Below, piece after piece: positions 30,338-39,209 of a DNA stretch of 52,255 nt (position 1 is its first letter; each line of letters begins with the position of its first letter). The stretch is taken from NCBI GenBank assembly GCA_021778315.1, contig JAJYCQ010000008.1, forward strand, positions 1-52,255, read 5' to 3'. Below the pieces are notes generated by a model. It did no database searches. It saw nothing but the letters and a program-made list of their open reading frames with translations, and was not told the DNA's origin. This DNA comes from Acidobacteriota bacterium (GTDB lineage: Bacteria > Acidobacteriota > Terriglobia > Terriglobales > Acidobacteriaceae). Both the position numbers and the translations under genes were made by a program.

Positions 30338-31693
30338 CTACCGTCCCCCACCCTGCGCCACCGCCGCCGAGCCTCCCTCGTGCGCATACTCCATCCCAAT
30401 CATCTTCAGCAAATAAGCACTCAGCGGCGAAGGTGCCTTCTCCCCCGGCTTCGCATCCCCATACCGAAGCATCTGCACCGCCGCCGGAGCCTGCCGCACG
30501 TCATACCCCGCATCATGCATCAGCGCCAGCCCCACCCTCGGAGCCTGCATCGGGTCCATCCGCATCGCATACGCTCCATGCGTAGTCTCAAACAGCCCAC
30601 CCGAGATCAGCGCAATCCCCGCCAGCGGCCCCACAAACGGCATCTCCCCCAGCGCCATCATCGCTGGTCCCGCATTGCCAATCGCCGCCGGAGGAACCAG
30701 CCACTCCACCGCCTGCGCCACTCCCTCCGCCAGCATCGCCGCCAACTGATCATCATTCTGCAGCTTCTCCACCACCTGCACCGGAATGATAACCACCCCA
30801 TCCGGAGACCCAATCACCTGCGGAACGCTCATGTGGTCCACCGCATAAAACCTGAAGTCGATCTTCTGCGGATCCCCCTTCGCCAGCATCTTCTGCGACT
30901 CCGGAATCAGCCTCTCCCCAATCCTCCGCACCCGTTCCTGGATCGCCTCATCCGCAGGAATCGACACCGTATGCTTCTGCGCAAAAATATACGGTGCCAC
31001 CATCTGCCCGTCCTTCTTCACCTCGCCCGGCTTCGTTCCATCCGTCGGAGCCACGACCGTCCCCTCGCTCTTCTCCAGCCCCTTCCTCATCTTCGCGTTC
31101 AACATAAACTCCGAGTACGCCGCATGCTCCGCGACCACATGCCCGTCCTTGTCCCACCGCCCGCTATACGCAATCCACATATTCGCCACGGGAACCGTCT
31201 TGTCATTCAGAGGAGCCTTGTTGTGCATCACCGTCTTCGCCGTAATCAGAATCTGGTACCCATCCGCCTCCAGCAGCAGCTCAGGAGACGTCGCCATCAC
31301 CCTCTGCACCACCGCAAACCCCGACACCTTATCCGTCGTCGCCGGCAGCAGCAGCACCTGCGTCGCCACAATCGCATGCGTATGCTTGTCCTTCTCCCCC
31401 AGCACCTGCACGTTATCTCCCACCACCAACCCCTTCGCAACCCCCGGGTCCGTGCTCAGCTCACTCTTCCCGTTGTCAACGATCTGCTTCCAATAAATCG
31501 TCTTCGCATTCGTCACCACATGCTTCCCATCGACATCAAACTCCGGCCCCGCCGTAATCGCGCTAATCGATCCCGCCACCGTCGGCGTCTGTCCCAGCGG
31601 ACTCTCCTGCGCCCCCGCCATCCCCGCCGCCATCCCACCCCAAACCGCCACCGCCGCCGCCATCACCACCATCCATCGCCAGCCCTGGTTCAC
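30338..31693 (-). CDS. Secreted M48-like protein lacking the HExxH zinc motif
   Basis: A 451-residue exported protein. GTG start with GGGAGG just upstream; signal peptide about 1-27 (VVMAAAVAVWGGMAAGMAGAQ). Residues about 38-100 resemble a DUF5666/OB-type beta domain (GSISAITAGPEFDVDGKHVV, LVVGDNVQVLG). The C-terminal half resembles the M48 Zn-protease fold (ERVRRIGERLIP, DHMSVPQVIGSPDGVVIIPVQVV, LAAMLAEG). Where active M48 enzymes have HExxH the sequence is AEGVAQAVE, with no metal-binding His. It is therefore either a pseudo-protease or a scaffold. The later segment MDPMQAPRVGLALMHDAGYDVRQAP matches the YDP-x-A-A-x-x-L-M stretch of the family. Function unknown. Confidence 0.65.
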   Translation of the reverse strand: MNQGWRWMVVMAAAVAVWGGMAAGMAGAQESPLGQTPTVAGSISAITAGPEFDVDGKHVVTNAKTIYWKQIVDNGKSELSTDPGVAKGLVVGDNVQVLGEKDKHTHAIVATQVLLLPATTDKVSGFAVVQRVMATSPELLLEADGYQILITAKTVMHNKAPLNDKTVPVANMWIAYSGRWDKDGHVVAEHAAYSEFMLNAKMRKGLEKSEGTVVAPTDGTKPGEVKKDGQMVAPYIFAQKHTVSIPADEAIQERVRRIGERLIPESQKMLAKGDPQKIDFRFYAVDHMSVPQVIGSPDGVVIIPVQVVEKLQNDDQLAAMLAEGVAQAVEWLVPPAAIGNAGPAMMALGEMPFVGPLAGIALISGGLFETTHGAYAMRMDPMQAPRVGLALMHDAGYDVRQAPAAVQMLRYGDAKPGEKAPSPLSAYLLKMIGMEYAHEGGSAAVAQGGGR

Positions 31694-32003
31694 AAACCCT
31701 CCCTCATTCCCTACGATCAAGCACGACCAGTCTAGAGGCAACCCCGCTGCACGCACAAGCGCTCGCCGCACGAACTCCCCGCGCCACCCCGTAATCTAAT
31801 CTCGCGGAAACACCCTCCCCCATCCGCAACGGAGCCCCCGTGCGACTCTCCCCCCGCAGCCTCTGCCTCCTCGCCCTTGCCTTAGCTAGAAGCTAGAAGC
31901 CAGAAGCGACAACCCACCCACCGCTCTTGCCATCCCCCCCAGCGACCAGCTACAACCTAGAAGCTACAACCTAGCAGCCAGCACCCACGCCCAGGAGTCC
32001 ACC
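31694..32003. repeat. Intergenic region with two CTAGAAG-type heptamer arrays
   Basis: The divergent spacer between the M48-like and SGNH genes. It contains TTGCC hexamers, the run CTAGAAG-CTAGAAG-CCAGAAG (31885-31905), and a second run CTACAAC-CTAGAAG-CTACAAC-CTAGCAG-CCAGCAC (31950-31984), ending about 20 bp before the next start codon. No gene is seen. Confidence 0.6.
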
Positions 32004-33212
32004 GTGCCCCCAATCCGCCTGACCCTCGCCCTCGCCTTCACCCTCCCCGCCCTCGCCTTCGCCGCCAAGCCCACCAAGCACGTCGCCCCCGCCCCGCCCG
32101 TCACCCCGTGGGTCGGCACCTGGGCCACCGCCTCTGTCTCCGATCCCAACTCCCACCACGCCTTCGCCGCCGACACCACCCTCCGCGAGACCGTCCACGT
32201 CTCCCTCGGCGGCTCTCCCCTCCGCGTCACCTTCACCAACGAGTTCGGCACCGAACCCCTCACCCTCGGAGGAGCCACCGCCGCTCTCCCCACCACCAAC
32301 GCCACCGTCCTCACCTTCAACGGCCATCCCACCATCGTCATTCCCCCCGGAGCCGTCGCCGTCTCCGACCCTGTCGCCCTCAATCTCCCCCCACTCTCCG
32401 ACCTCATCCTCACCCTCTTCCCCCCCGCCCAGACCCTCACCACCCTCACCGTCCACTCCTTCGCCGACACCACCAACTACGCCGCCCCCGGCAATCAACT
32501 CACCACCCCCTCCCTCACCGACTCCAAAAAGGCCTTCTCCTGGCCCTTCCTCAAAGACGTCGAAGTGGAAGCCCCCCAATCCGCCGCCATCGTTGCCTTC
32601 GGCGACAGCATCACCGACGGAGCCCACAGCTCCCTCGACGCCAACGCCCGCTGGCCCGACATCCTCGCCCAGCGCCTCCAGGCCAACCTCCCCACCCACA
32701 ACCTCGGCGTCCTCAACGAAGGCATCGGTGGCAACCGCATCCTCAACGACCGCACCGGCCCCAACGCCCTCGCCCGCTTCGACCGCGACGTTCTCGCCCC
32801 CGCCGGCGTCAAATATCTCATCCTCCTCGAAGGCATCAACGACATCGGCCACGCCTACACAACCCACGACCCCAGCGACATCGTCACCGCCGACGACCTC
32901 ATCTCCGGCCTCTCCCAGCTCGCCCGCCGAGCCCACACCCACGGCATCAAAGTCTTCGGAGCCACCCTCACCCCCTTCGTCGGTGCCGGCTACTCCTCCC
33001 CCGCCGGCGAAGCCGTCCGCCAGGCCCTAAACCAATGGATCCGCACCACCCCCGAACTCGACGGTGTCATCGACTTCGACAAAGCCACCCAGGACCCCGC
33101 CAACCCCTCCACCTTCGCCCCAGCCAACGACTCCGGCGATCACCTCCACCCAGGCGACGCTGGCTACAAATCCATGGGCAACGCCATCGACCTAAAGCTT
33201 TTCTCCAACTAG
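32004..33212 (+). CDS. Secreted SGNH/GDSL-family hydrolase
   Basis: A 402-residue enzyme with a signal peptide (1-21, LTLALAFTLPALAFAA) and SGNH blocks: AFGDSITDG (Ser202 nucleophile), NEGIGGNR (Gly), LLEGINDIG (Asn) and SGDHLHPGD (Asp/His). A beta-rich N-terminal domain of about 150 residues (WVGTWATASV, ETVHVSLGG, RVTFTNEFG) precedes the hydrolase core, as in GDSL esterases acting on plant-derived or rhamnogalacturonan acetyl groups. The GTG start has AGGAG seven bases upstream. It acts on ester bonds in the periplasm or outside the cell; substrate unknown. Confidence 0.88.
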   Translation: MPPIRLTLALAFTLPALAFAAKPTKHVAPAPPVTPWVGTWATASVSDPNSHHAFAADTTLRETVHVSLGGSPLRVTFTNEFGTEPLTLGGATAALPTTNATVLTFNGHPTIVIPPGAVAVSDPVALNLPPLSDLILTLFPPAQTLTTLTVHSFADTTNYAAPGNQLTTPSLTDSKKAFSWPFLKDVEVEAPQSAAIVAFGDSITDGAHSSLDANARWPDILAQRLQANLPTHNLGVLNEGIGGNRILNDRTGPNALARFDRDVLAPAGVKYLILLEGINDIGHAYTTHDPSDIVTADDLISGLSQLARRAHTHGIKVFGATLTPFVGAGYSSPAGEAVRQALNQWIRTTPELDGVIDFDKATQDPANPSTFAPANDSGDHLHPGDAGYKSMGNAIDLKLFSN

Positions 33213-33306
33213 TCGATAAAGCCTCTGTATGGCCCTGGGAAAAGGGGCGGCGCGTCGAATTCCAGGTTCTCGACGCCCCGCCCCTCATTTTTTGCCCAAA
33301 CTTCGT

Positions 33307-33723
33307 TTACTTCAGTTCATACCCAGCAAAGAAGTACCCAATCTCAAACGCCGCCGTCTCCTCAGCATCCGAGCCGTGAATGGCATTCTCGCCAATCGAC
33401 GCCGCAAACATCTTGCGAATCGTTCCCTCGTCCGCCTTCGCCGGATCGGTCGCGCCCATCAGCTTGCGAAGATCCGCAATCGCGTTCTCCTTCTCCAGTA
33501 CCAACGGAACAATCGGCCCCGAGCTCATGAACTCCGTCAGCTCGCCAAAGAACGGCCGAGCCGCATGCACGTGATAAAACCCTTCCGCCTGTGCCTTCGA
33601 GATCGAAATCTTCTTCAGGGAAACAATCTTGAAACCCGCCTTCTGAATCTCGGCGAGAATAGCGCCAGTGTCGCCTTTGCGAACGGCGTCCGGCTTGATG
33701 ATGCTGAAAGTGCGCTGTGACAC
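33307..33723 (-). CDS. ndk: Nucleoside diphosphate kinase
   Basis: A 138-residue enzyme transferring the gamma phosphate of ATP to nucleoside diphosphates. Seen: [11 protein letters not shown] at the N-terminus, the active-site His116 in NAIHGSDA, and RPFFGEL. Length is standard. The start is GTG at 33723 with AAGGAG six bases upstream. Stand-alone housekeeping gene. Confidence 0.96.
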   Translation of the reverse strand: MSQRTFSIIKPDAVRKGDTGAILAEIQKAGFKIVSLKKISISKAQAEGFYHVHAARPFFGELTEFMSSGPIVPLVLEKENAIADLRKLMGATDPAKADEGTIRKMFAASIGENAIHGSDAEETAAFEIGYFFAGYELK

Positions 33724-33841
33724 GTAAATCTCCTTAATTAGCCTACCTAACCAGTGTAACCGCCCCCGCAACCCAAGTCTCCCCACCCCAACCCCCCTTA
33801 CCCCCTCCCTTGCCCTACCCCCTCCCTCGCCGTTGTCCTTG

Positions 33842-33916
33842 CCTTTCTGTCTGTCAGTCCCGAAGGGAATCTGCTTCGGCCCTTGCCTTTAGCTAGAAGC
33901 TAGCAACTAGCAGCTA
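33842..33916. repeat. Mosaic repeat: TCTGTC...GGGAATCTGCTT dyad plus heptamers
   Basis: TTCTGTCTGTCAGTCCCG then AAGGGAATCTGCTT resembles the elements at about 38719 and 39060 inside the sucC-sucD spacer. It is followed by CTTGCC hexamers and the heptamers CTAGAAG-CTAGCAA-CTAGCAG (33893-33913). It lies between ndk and the esterase gene. Confidence 0.6.
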
Positions 33917-33927
33917 CTACCGGCCCT

Positions 33928-35700
33928 TCAATACCGCCAACTCGTCAAATCCGCTCCCGCCGGAGCCGTCTTCTCCATCCGTTCCACAATCTGCTTCACA
34001 TACATCTGGTTGTAGTGCATCCGCGAGTAAGCATTCGCCTTGGTCGGATCCCCATTCCAGCAATGCTCCGCGCGAGGCCCATACTTCACCTCGCCCTCAT
34101 ACGCCACCCCAAATCCAGGCGTCCCCGTCTTCTCCAAAAAGTCCTGCATCAGGTACACCGCATCATTCAAAAAGTACGTGTCATCCGACCCCACATACAG
34201 ATGAATCTTCCCCTGCAGCTTAGGCCCCAAAGGATCCTCAGGCCTGGCCCAATCCCTCTGCAGCATCGCGTCGAGGTCATAGTGTTCGCGCCAGTACTCC
34301 GCCGTCTTGTGGTCAATCACCCCGGTCGCTTTATCAAAAATCGGCTGAGGATACCCATCCTTCCCCTCCGGCGAATACACCGCCTGCCAGATATCAAACT
34401 GGTCGCCCGACCGCCCGTGATCCCCTAACGCCGCCTCATACGCAATGTTGTCGCGCATCGAAATCAGCGTATGTCCCAGGTAGTCCCGCATCGCCGGCTG
34501 TTCCACGCGCTTGTTCGCTCCCTGCGCATAAAACATGTTGTCGTCCTGATACAAATCCCTCGTCATATACGCATGAAAGTCGACGGGGTCGGGGCAAGCC
34601 ACAAACGCCCCGTTGTAGTCCTCCGGATAAAACATCTGCACCGCCAGCGACTCCCATCCACCCGTTGACCCACCATACAAAAACCTCGCCCACCCCTGCC
34701 CAATCCCGCGAAACTTCTTCTCAATCGCCGGTATCAGCTCATGCTCAATCGCATCCCCATAAGGCCCCACGTTCGCCGAGTTCACCGCATAGCTATCGTC
34801 ATAAAACGGATTCGCATGCTGCAGCTTCACAATCAACATCCGCGGCGTCCCCGGCTTAATCCAATCCAGGTAATTCTGATAAGCCTCTTCCTGCACGATC
34901 CGGTTATACCCCGCCAGGTGAAATCGTTCCGAGTACACCGGCTTCAGATTCGCATCCGCAGGCTCCGTCCGAAAATCATCAAAGTCCGAAACAAAATGGT
35001 CCTGCGCGACGATCAGCGGAAACCTCGCCTCCGGATGCGCATCGAACCCCTCCGGCACCATCACCACAGCCGACAAAAACATCGGCGTTCCCCAGAACTT
35101 CGTCAGCAGCGCCGACTGAATCCGTATATGCCGAATGTACTTCGTATCAGCTTCCGGCTTAATCTCCGGCATCACCTCGTCCATCGAAATCTTCACCACC
35201 GTCCCCGGCCCCACATGCACCTTCACCGGCTTCGAATACAAATTCCCCGGAGCCACATTCCACTGCTTCCCCTCCCCCCGGTCCGCCGACAACTTCACGA
35301 CCGACCCATCCCCACGATGGAACGTCTCATACACATTCAGCACCGCCTGCACCGTATACTCCCCCTCCGGCACATCCTTCAAACTCGCACGAGGATACCC
35401 CGCAACTCCGGCCCCATCCCCCACCGTCACCACCTGCCCCGGCTTCATCCCATCCACCGTCACCGCAAACACCTGCTGCGACAGCATCGTATCGTTGATC
35501 TGCATCCGCGGCTCAGCACTCGCATCCTTCGACAGCAGCACCATCAGCCGCCCATCCAACCCCGCCGCCCCGCCCCCAACAGCCGTCCCGGCCACCGCAA
35601 CCGCCCTCTCCGCCGCCGCCCCCGGAAAGCTCACCCGAACCGTCTGCGCACCCGCAGACACGCACCCTACCACCACCAAAACCATCCCAAGTCGACGCAT
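33928..35700 (-). CDS. Secreted alpha/beta-hydrolase, putative esterase
   Basis: A 590-residue exported protein with a signal peptide (RRLGMVLVVVGCVSAGAQ). Residues about 20-200 form a beta-sandwich-like region with Ig-type features (DVPEGEYTVQAVLNVYE). The C-terminal part is an esterase-D-like alpha/beta-hydrolase: the nucleophile elbow is YGGSTGGW, GSDDTYFLND supplies an acid candidate, and AEHCWNG a His candidate. The ATG at 35700 directly precedes the signal peptide; the in-frame ATG 42 bp upstream is less likely. It ends close to, and is transcribed in the same direction as, the tannase-like gene, so the two may be a small operon for plant-polymer esters. Confidence 0.75.
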   Translation of the reverse strand: MRRLGMVLVVVGCVSAGAQTVRVSFPGAAAERAVAVAGTAVGGGAAGLDGRLMVLLSKDASAEPRMQINDTMLSQQVFAVTVDGMKPGQVVTVGDGAGVAGYPRASLKDVPEGEYTVQAVLNVYETFHRGDGSVVKLSADRGEGKQWNVAPGNLYSKPVKVHVGPGTVVKISMDEVMPEIKPEADTKYIRHIRIQSALLTKFWGTPMFLSAVVMVPEGFDAHPEARFPLIVAQDHFVSDFDDFRTEPADANLKPVYSERFHLAGYNRIVQEEAYQNYLDWIKPGTPRMLIVKLQHANPFYDDSYAVNSANVGPYGDAIEHELIPAIEKKFRGIGQGWARFLYGGSTGGWESLAVQMFYPEDYNGAFVACPDPVDFHAYMTRDLYQDDNMFYAQGANKRVEQPAMRDYLGHTLISMRDNIAYEAALGDHGRSGDQFDIWQAVYSPEGKDGYPQPIFDKATGVIDHKTAEYWREHYDLDAMLQRDWARPEDPLGPKLQGKIHLYVGSDDTYFLNDAVYLMQDFLEKTGTPGFGVAYEGEVKYGPRAEHCWNGDPTKANAYSRMHYNQMYVKQIVERMEKTAPAGADLTSWRY

Positions 35701-35716
35701 GCCCGAAAGTATAGCG

Positions 35717-37342
35717 CTACGGCTTCGCCTCCACGCAAGCAAAACTCTTCGCCTTCGCCGGATCGCCCTTCACATACCTCGCCGTCGCCGGATAAGCACA
35801 AAGCGGCCGCGTCATTACCACAGCCTCCGTCTTCACTCCCTTCACCGCCTCCGCATACTTCACCGCGGTCAGCGTCCCGGGAGCCTTCCCCGTCTCCACC
35901 CACGTCTCCAGCGCGGTAAACACATCGTGGTTCGCACTTCCCCGACGCCCCGACGCATCCTGCCCAATCACCGTAGCCCCCGGCCCACCTCCGCAGTGCA
36001 GCATCCCCGGAACCATATACAACCGCATCGCCGCATCCGTTGCCTGCTGTCCCATCGTCCCCACCACCCCGTCGTAGTAGTCGACCGAGCTCAACGCCGG
36101 AATCGCCGGATCATTCCACCCGTGATACATCACCAGCCTCCCTCCCCTTGCCGCAAACGCCCGCAGGTCCGTCTCCGTCGCATTCAAATCCTTCCCTGTC
36201 TTCTCCGTCGCGAACCTCTCATCCCGGTCGAAATCAAACGTCGCCAGGCTCCAGTCCTTCTTCTCAAACACAAAGTCCTGAAAGAACTCCGTCCCAAAAA
36301 ACATCATCAGCGTCGAGTCCCCCGGAGCCTTCCCCACCATCCACACGTCCCAGCTTCCCCGAGCGCTCTCCCCTCCCGGCAGATACCCCGGAAACACCTT
36401 CTTCCCCGTGGCATCCACCTTCGTCGCATAGATCTCCTTCAGCGTCGCCACCTGCCCCGGCATCAGGCAGCTATCCGTCTCCTCGCCCTTGCAAGCCAGC
36501 GTCGCCGGATCGAACCCGCACGTCCTCGGATCACCCAGCACCCCATCCTTCACGCCATCCTGAGCATCGCACTCCGCCAGCACCGCCGCTCCAATCGCCG
36601 GCAGCTTCCTCGCCGGAAGATACGCCCCCGCACTCGCCATCAAAGTCCTGTCATTCTCCGCAGCCGACGACACCAGCGCCGTCCAGTTATACGCCGGAGC
36701 TCCCGCCAGTATCCCCTCATAATCCCCCGGAAACCTCTCCGCCTCCATCAGCGCCTCGCGCCCACCATCCGAGCACGCCGTAAAGTAAGAGTGCTCCGGC
36801 CCCTTCCCATAAAACGCCCCCGCCAGCGCCTTCGCCTCCACCGTCATGTCATGCACCCCGCGCCACCCAAAGTCCTTCACCTTCTCCGGATGTCCCAGCG
36901 CAAACCCGCCATCTCCCCCCACATGCCCCGTATCGGTTCCTGCCGTCGCATACCCCTGGCTCACCGCCGCCGCCATGTCGTTGTACGCGATCACCCCCGC
37001 AAACCCGCCATTCCCCATCCCCCGAAACCGCCCATTCCACCCCCGCACCGGCAGCCAAACCTCCGTCTTGATCTCCGAATCACCCGACGGCCGGTCCGTC
37101 ACCCTCACCCTGCAAAACGTCTTCAGCCCGCTCCGCGCCTTGCCCTCCAGCTTCACCCCTTCCACCTCCGTCCCCGCCCTCACCACCGCAGCCGACGTCA
37201 CCTCCGCCCCCTCCAGCTTCACCCCCGCCAGCCCCTCACACCGACCCGCCCCAGCACCCACACCGCCTCTCGCAGCCTGCCCCATCGCGGCCAACCCGCA
37301 CAGCACCAATCCGCCCAACGCCACAACCCGTAGTTCGCGCAT
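35717..37342 (-). CDS. Tannase/feruloyl esterase family protein
   Basis: A 541-residue secreted esterase of the tannase family. It has a signal peptide (RELRVVALGGLVLCGLAAMGQA), the nucleophile motif CSDGGREA with Ser191 next to the conserved Cys190, a lid region with several Cys (CDAQDG, CGFDPATLAC, DSCLMPGQ), a late acid region YHGWNDPAIP, and catalytic His in GMLHCGGG. Family members hydrolyse galloyl, feruloyl or short aromatic esters. The ATG at 37342 is chosen because the GTG three codons upstream overlaps a TATAGT box (37350-37355); transcription would then begin at about the ATG. It is 16 bp upstream of the neighbouring esterase gene. Confidence 0.88.
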   Translation of the reverse strand: MRELRVVALGGLVLCGLAAMGQAARGGVGAGAGRCEGLAGVKLEGAEVTSAAVVRAGTEVEGVKLEGKARSGLKTFCRVRVTDRPSGDSEIKTEVWLPVRGWNGRFRGMGNGGFAGVIAYNDMAAAVSQGYATAGTDTGHVGGDGGFALGHPEKVKDFGWRGVHDMTVEAKALAGAFYGKGPEHSYFTACSDGGREALMEAERFPGDYEGILAGAPAYNWTALVSSAAENDRTLMASAGAYLPARKLPAIGAAVLAECDAQDGVKDGVLGDPRTCGFDPATLACKGEETDSCLMPGQVATLKEIYATKVDATGKKVFPGYLPGGESARGSWDVWMVGKAPGDSTLMMFFGTEFFQDFVFEKKDWSLATFDFDRDERFATEKTGKDLNATETDLRAFAARGGRLVMYHGWNDPAIPALSSVDYYDGVVGTMGQQATDAAMRLYMVPGMLHCGGGPGATVIGQDASGRRGSANHDVFTALETWVETGKAPGTLTAVKYAEAVKGVKTEAVVMTRPLCAYPATARYVKGDPAKAKSFACVEAKP

Positions 37343-37422
37343 AAAATGCACTATACGCGCACCCTGCTTCTAAACGCCCGCGCCAGCGTCCAACCAATCA
37401 CCAGCATCTCCGAAGGAGACCT

Positions 37423-37584
37423 ATGCGTCGCACAGCATGGATATGGGCCGTCGGCTCCGCTGTCTGGACCTTCGACTGCATCGTCAACTTCCACTACCGC
37501 AACCTTCCCCACGCCGAGCTGGCCTTCCTCGTAGCCCTCATGTTCGCCATCGCCTGGGCCTACTACCGCCAACAGCAAAACTAG
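37423..37584 (+). CDS. Small two-helix membrane protein of unknown function
   Basis: A 53-residue frame with AAGGAG and a 4-bp gap before the ATG. It contains two hydrophobic segments (about 5-20, AWIWAVGSAVWTFDCI, and 31-48, AELAFLVALMFAIAWAYY) separated by a short polar turn, and ends RQQQN. No family is recognised. Good ribosome site and membrane pattern make it likely real. It is divergent from the tannase-like gene. Confidence 0.6.
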   Translation: MRRTAWIWAVGSAVWTFDCIVNFHYRNLPHAELAFLVALMFAIAWAYYRQQQN

Positions 37585-37753
37585 AGAGCAAGGGATAGAG
37601 CGCAGAGAAGGCCCTCAACAATCGCTCTGACCCAACGAAAAAGGCCCAAGCCAAAGCCCGAGCCCCTCACGCCCCACCTGTCTACCGCCTGTCCCTATCA
37701 CCCGCGCAGGCCCAAGCCCCGCCCTACCTGTCTACTGTCTACCTGTCTACTGC

Positions 37754-38641
37754 CTATCTCCCCAGCAGCCTCGCCATCGCATCGCCAATCTCCGCCGGCG
37801 ACTTCACCACAGTAATCCCCGCCGCCGCCATCGCCGCCATCTTGCTCGCCGCCGTTCCCTCGCCGCCAGAGATGATCGCGCCCGCATGCCCCATCCGTCG
37901 TCCCGGAGGAGCCGTCTGCCCGGCAATAAATCCCACCACCGGCTTCTTCACATGCTGCTTGATAAACTCCGCAGCCGCCTCTTCCGCAGCTCCGCCAATC
38001 TCTCCAATCATGATGATCGCCTCCGTATCCGGATCATCATTCAGCAGTCGCAGCGCGTCGATATGCGTCGTCCCAATAATCGGGTCGCCGCCAATCCCAA
38101 TCGCCGTCGACTGCCCAATCCCGCGCTGCGTCAACTGGTACACCGCCTCATACGTCAGCGTCCCCGACTTCGACACAATCCCCACCGAGCCCTCTTTATG
38201 AATCCGTCCCGGCATGATTCCAATCTTCGCCTTACCCGGAGAAATCACCCCCGGACAATTCGGCCCAATCAGCCGCGACTTCGAGTCCTTCACAACCTCC
38301 CAAACCTTCACCATATCCAGCACCGGAATCCCCTCGGTGATGCACACGATCAGAGGAATCCCGGCAGCGGTCGCCTCCAGAATTCCATCCGCAGCCGCAG
38401 GTGGAGGAACAAAGATCACCGTAGCATTCGCCCCCGTCTCCCGCACCGCATCTTCAACGGTATTGAACACCGGCCAACCCTCATGCATGGTCCCGCCCTT
38501 ACCCGGAGTCACGCCGCCGACCACCAGCTTGTTCCCAAACTGCTGGGCATACTCATCGCAACCCTTGGCATGGAACGTACCCTCACGCCCCGTAATCCCC
38601 TGCACAATCAACCGCGTATTTTTATCAACCAATACCGACAT
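37754..38641 (-). CDS. sucD: Succinyl-CoA synthetase alpha subunit
   Basis: A 295-residue subunit that binds CoA and carries the phospho-His. Seen: [14 protein letters not shown] and GGVTPGKGG (CoA-binding Rossmann part), [40 protein letters not shown] and [14 protein letters not shown] with the phosphorylated His. With SucC it converts succinyl-CoA and NDP to succinate and NTP in the TCA cycle. AAGGAG lies 6 bp before the ATG. Unusually, 568 bp of repeats separate it from sucC. Confidence 0.96.
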   Translation of the reverse strand: MSVLVDKNTRLIVQGITGREGTFHAKGCDEYAQQFGNKLVVGGVTPGKGGTMHEGWPVFNTVEDAVRETGANATVIFVPPPAAADGILEATAAGIPLIVCITEGIPVLDMVKVWEVVKDSKSRLIGPNCPGVISPGKAKIGIMPGRIHKEGSVGIVSKSGTLTYEAVYQLTQRGIGQSTAIGIGGDPIIGTTHIDALRLLNDDPDTEAIIMIGEIGGAAEEAAAEFIKQHVKKPVVGFIAGQTAPPGRRMGHAGAIISGGEGTAASKMAAMAAAGITVVKSPAEIGDAMARLLGR

Positions 38642-39209
38642 CAGACTCTCCTTCGAACCACTGCTCTTGCTGCTGCAATTGCCTTTGCGTTTCTTGCTGT
38701 TGCCCTTGCACTTGCTTTTCTGTCTGTCATTCCGCAGGGATCTGCAGTTGCACTTGCAGTTACTGTTCCTGTCCCTCTTACCTTTGCACTTGCTCTTGCC
38801 GTTGCTGTTGCTCTTGCTCTTGCCGTTGCTGTTGCTCTTGCTCTTGCCGTTGCCGTTGCTTGTTTTTCGCCGTCATCCTGAAGCGAAGGACCCCCGTATT
38901 GGCCCTTGCACTTGCCGTTGTCTTTGCCCTTGCACTCCCTGACACCGCCCAAAATCCCGTCATCCTAGAGCGAAGCGAAGGACCACTGTATTGGTTCTTG
39001 CACTTGCACTTGCACTTGCACTTGCTCTTGCACTTGCTCTTGCACTTGCTCTTGCATTTCTTTCTGTCATTCCCGCAGGGAATCTGCTTCTCCTCCGCAT
39101 CACCCAAACACTGTCATCCTGAGCTACGCAACTCGCGCACTTGCGAGTTGCGCAGTCAAAGGACCCGCCGCACCGCCCGCACAAACGAGAGCGCAAGCCC
39201 CTTTTCCGG
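38642..39209. repeat. Hexanucleotide repeat mosaic between sucC and sucD
   Basis: Long runs of degenerate 6-bp units TTGCAC/TTGCTC/TTGCCG (best at about 38786-38860 and 38997-39055). These are interrupted by two copies of a TCTGTCATTCC-GCAGGGA-TCTGC dyad (about 38719 and 39060) and three GTCATCCTGAGCGAAGGACC-type elements (about 38872, 38962, 39113), the last with a CGCAACTCGC / GCGAGTTGCG inverted repeat. Because the period is six, frames stay open but encode only monotonous repeats; no protein is called. Confidence 0.8.

Noticed and set aside
29284..37333. Very long Arg/Pro/His-rich plus-strand frames opposite galM, the M48-like gene, the esterase and the tannase
   Set aside because: They are antisense shadows of strongly biased minus-strand genes with clear families; composition is typical of shadow frames.
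38642..39209. Open frames encoding runs such as KSKCKSKC or ARASARAS in the sucC-sucD spacer
   Set aside because: They are produced by a six-base repeat that keeps several frames open on both strands; no ribosome sites or domains.
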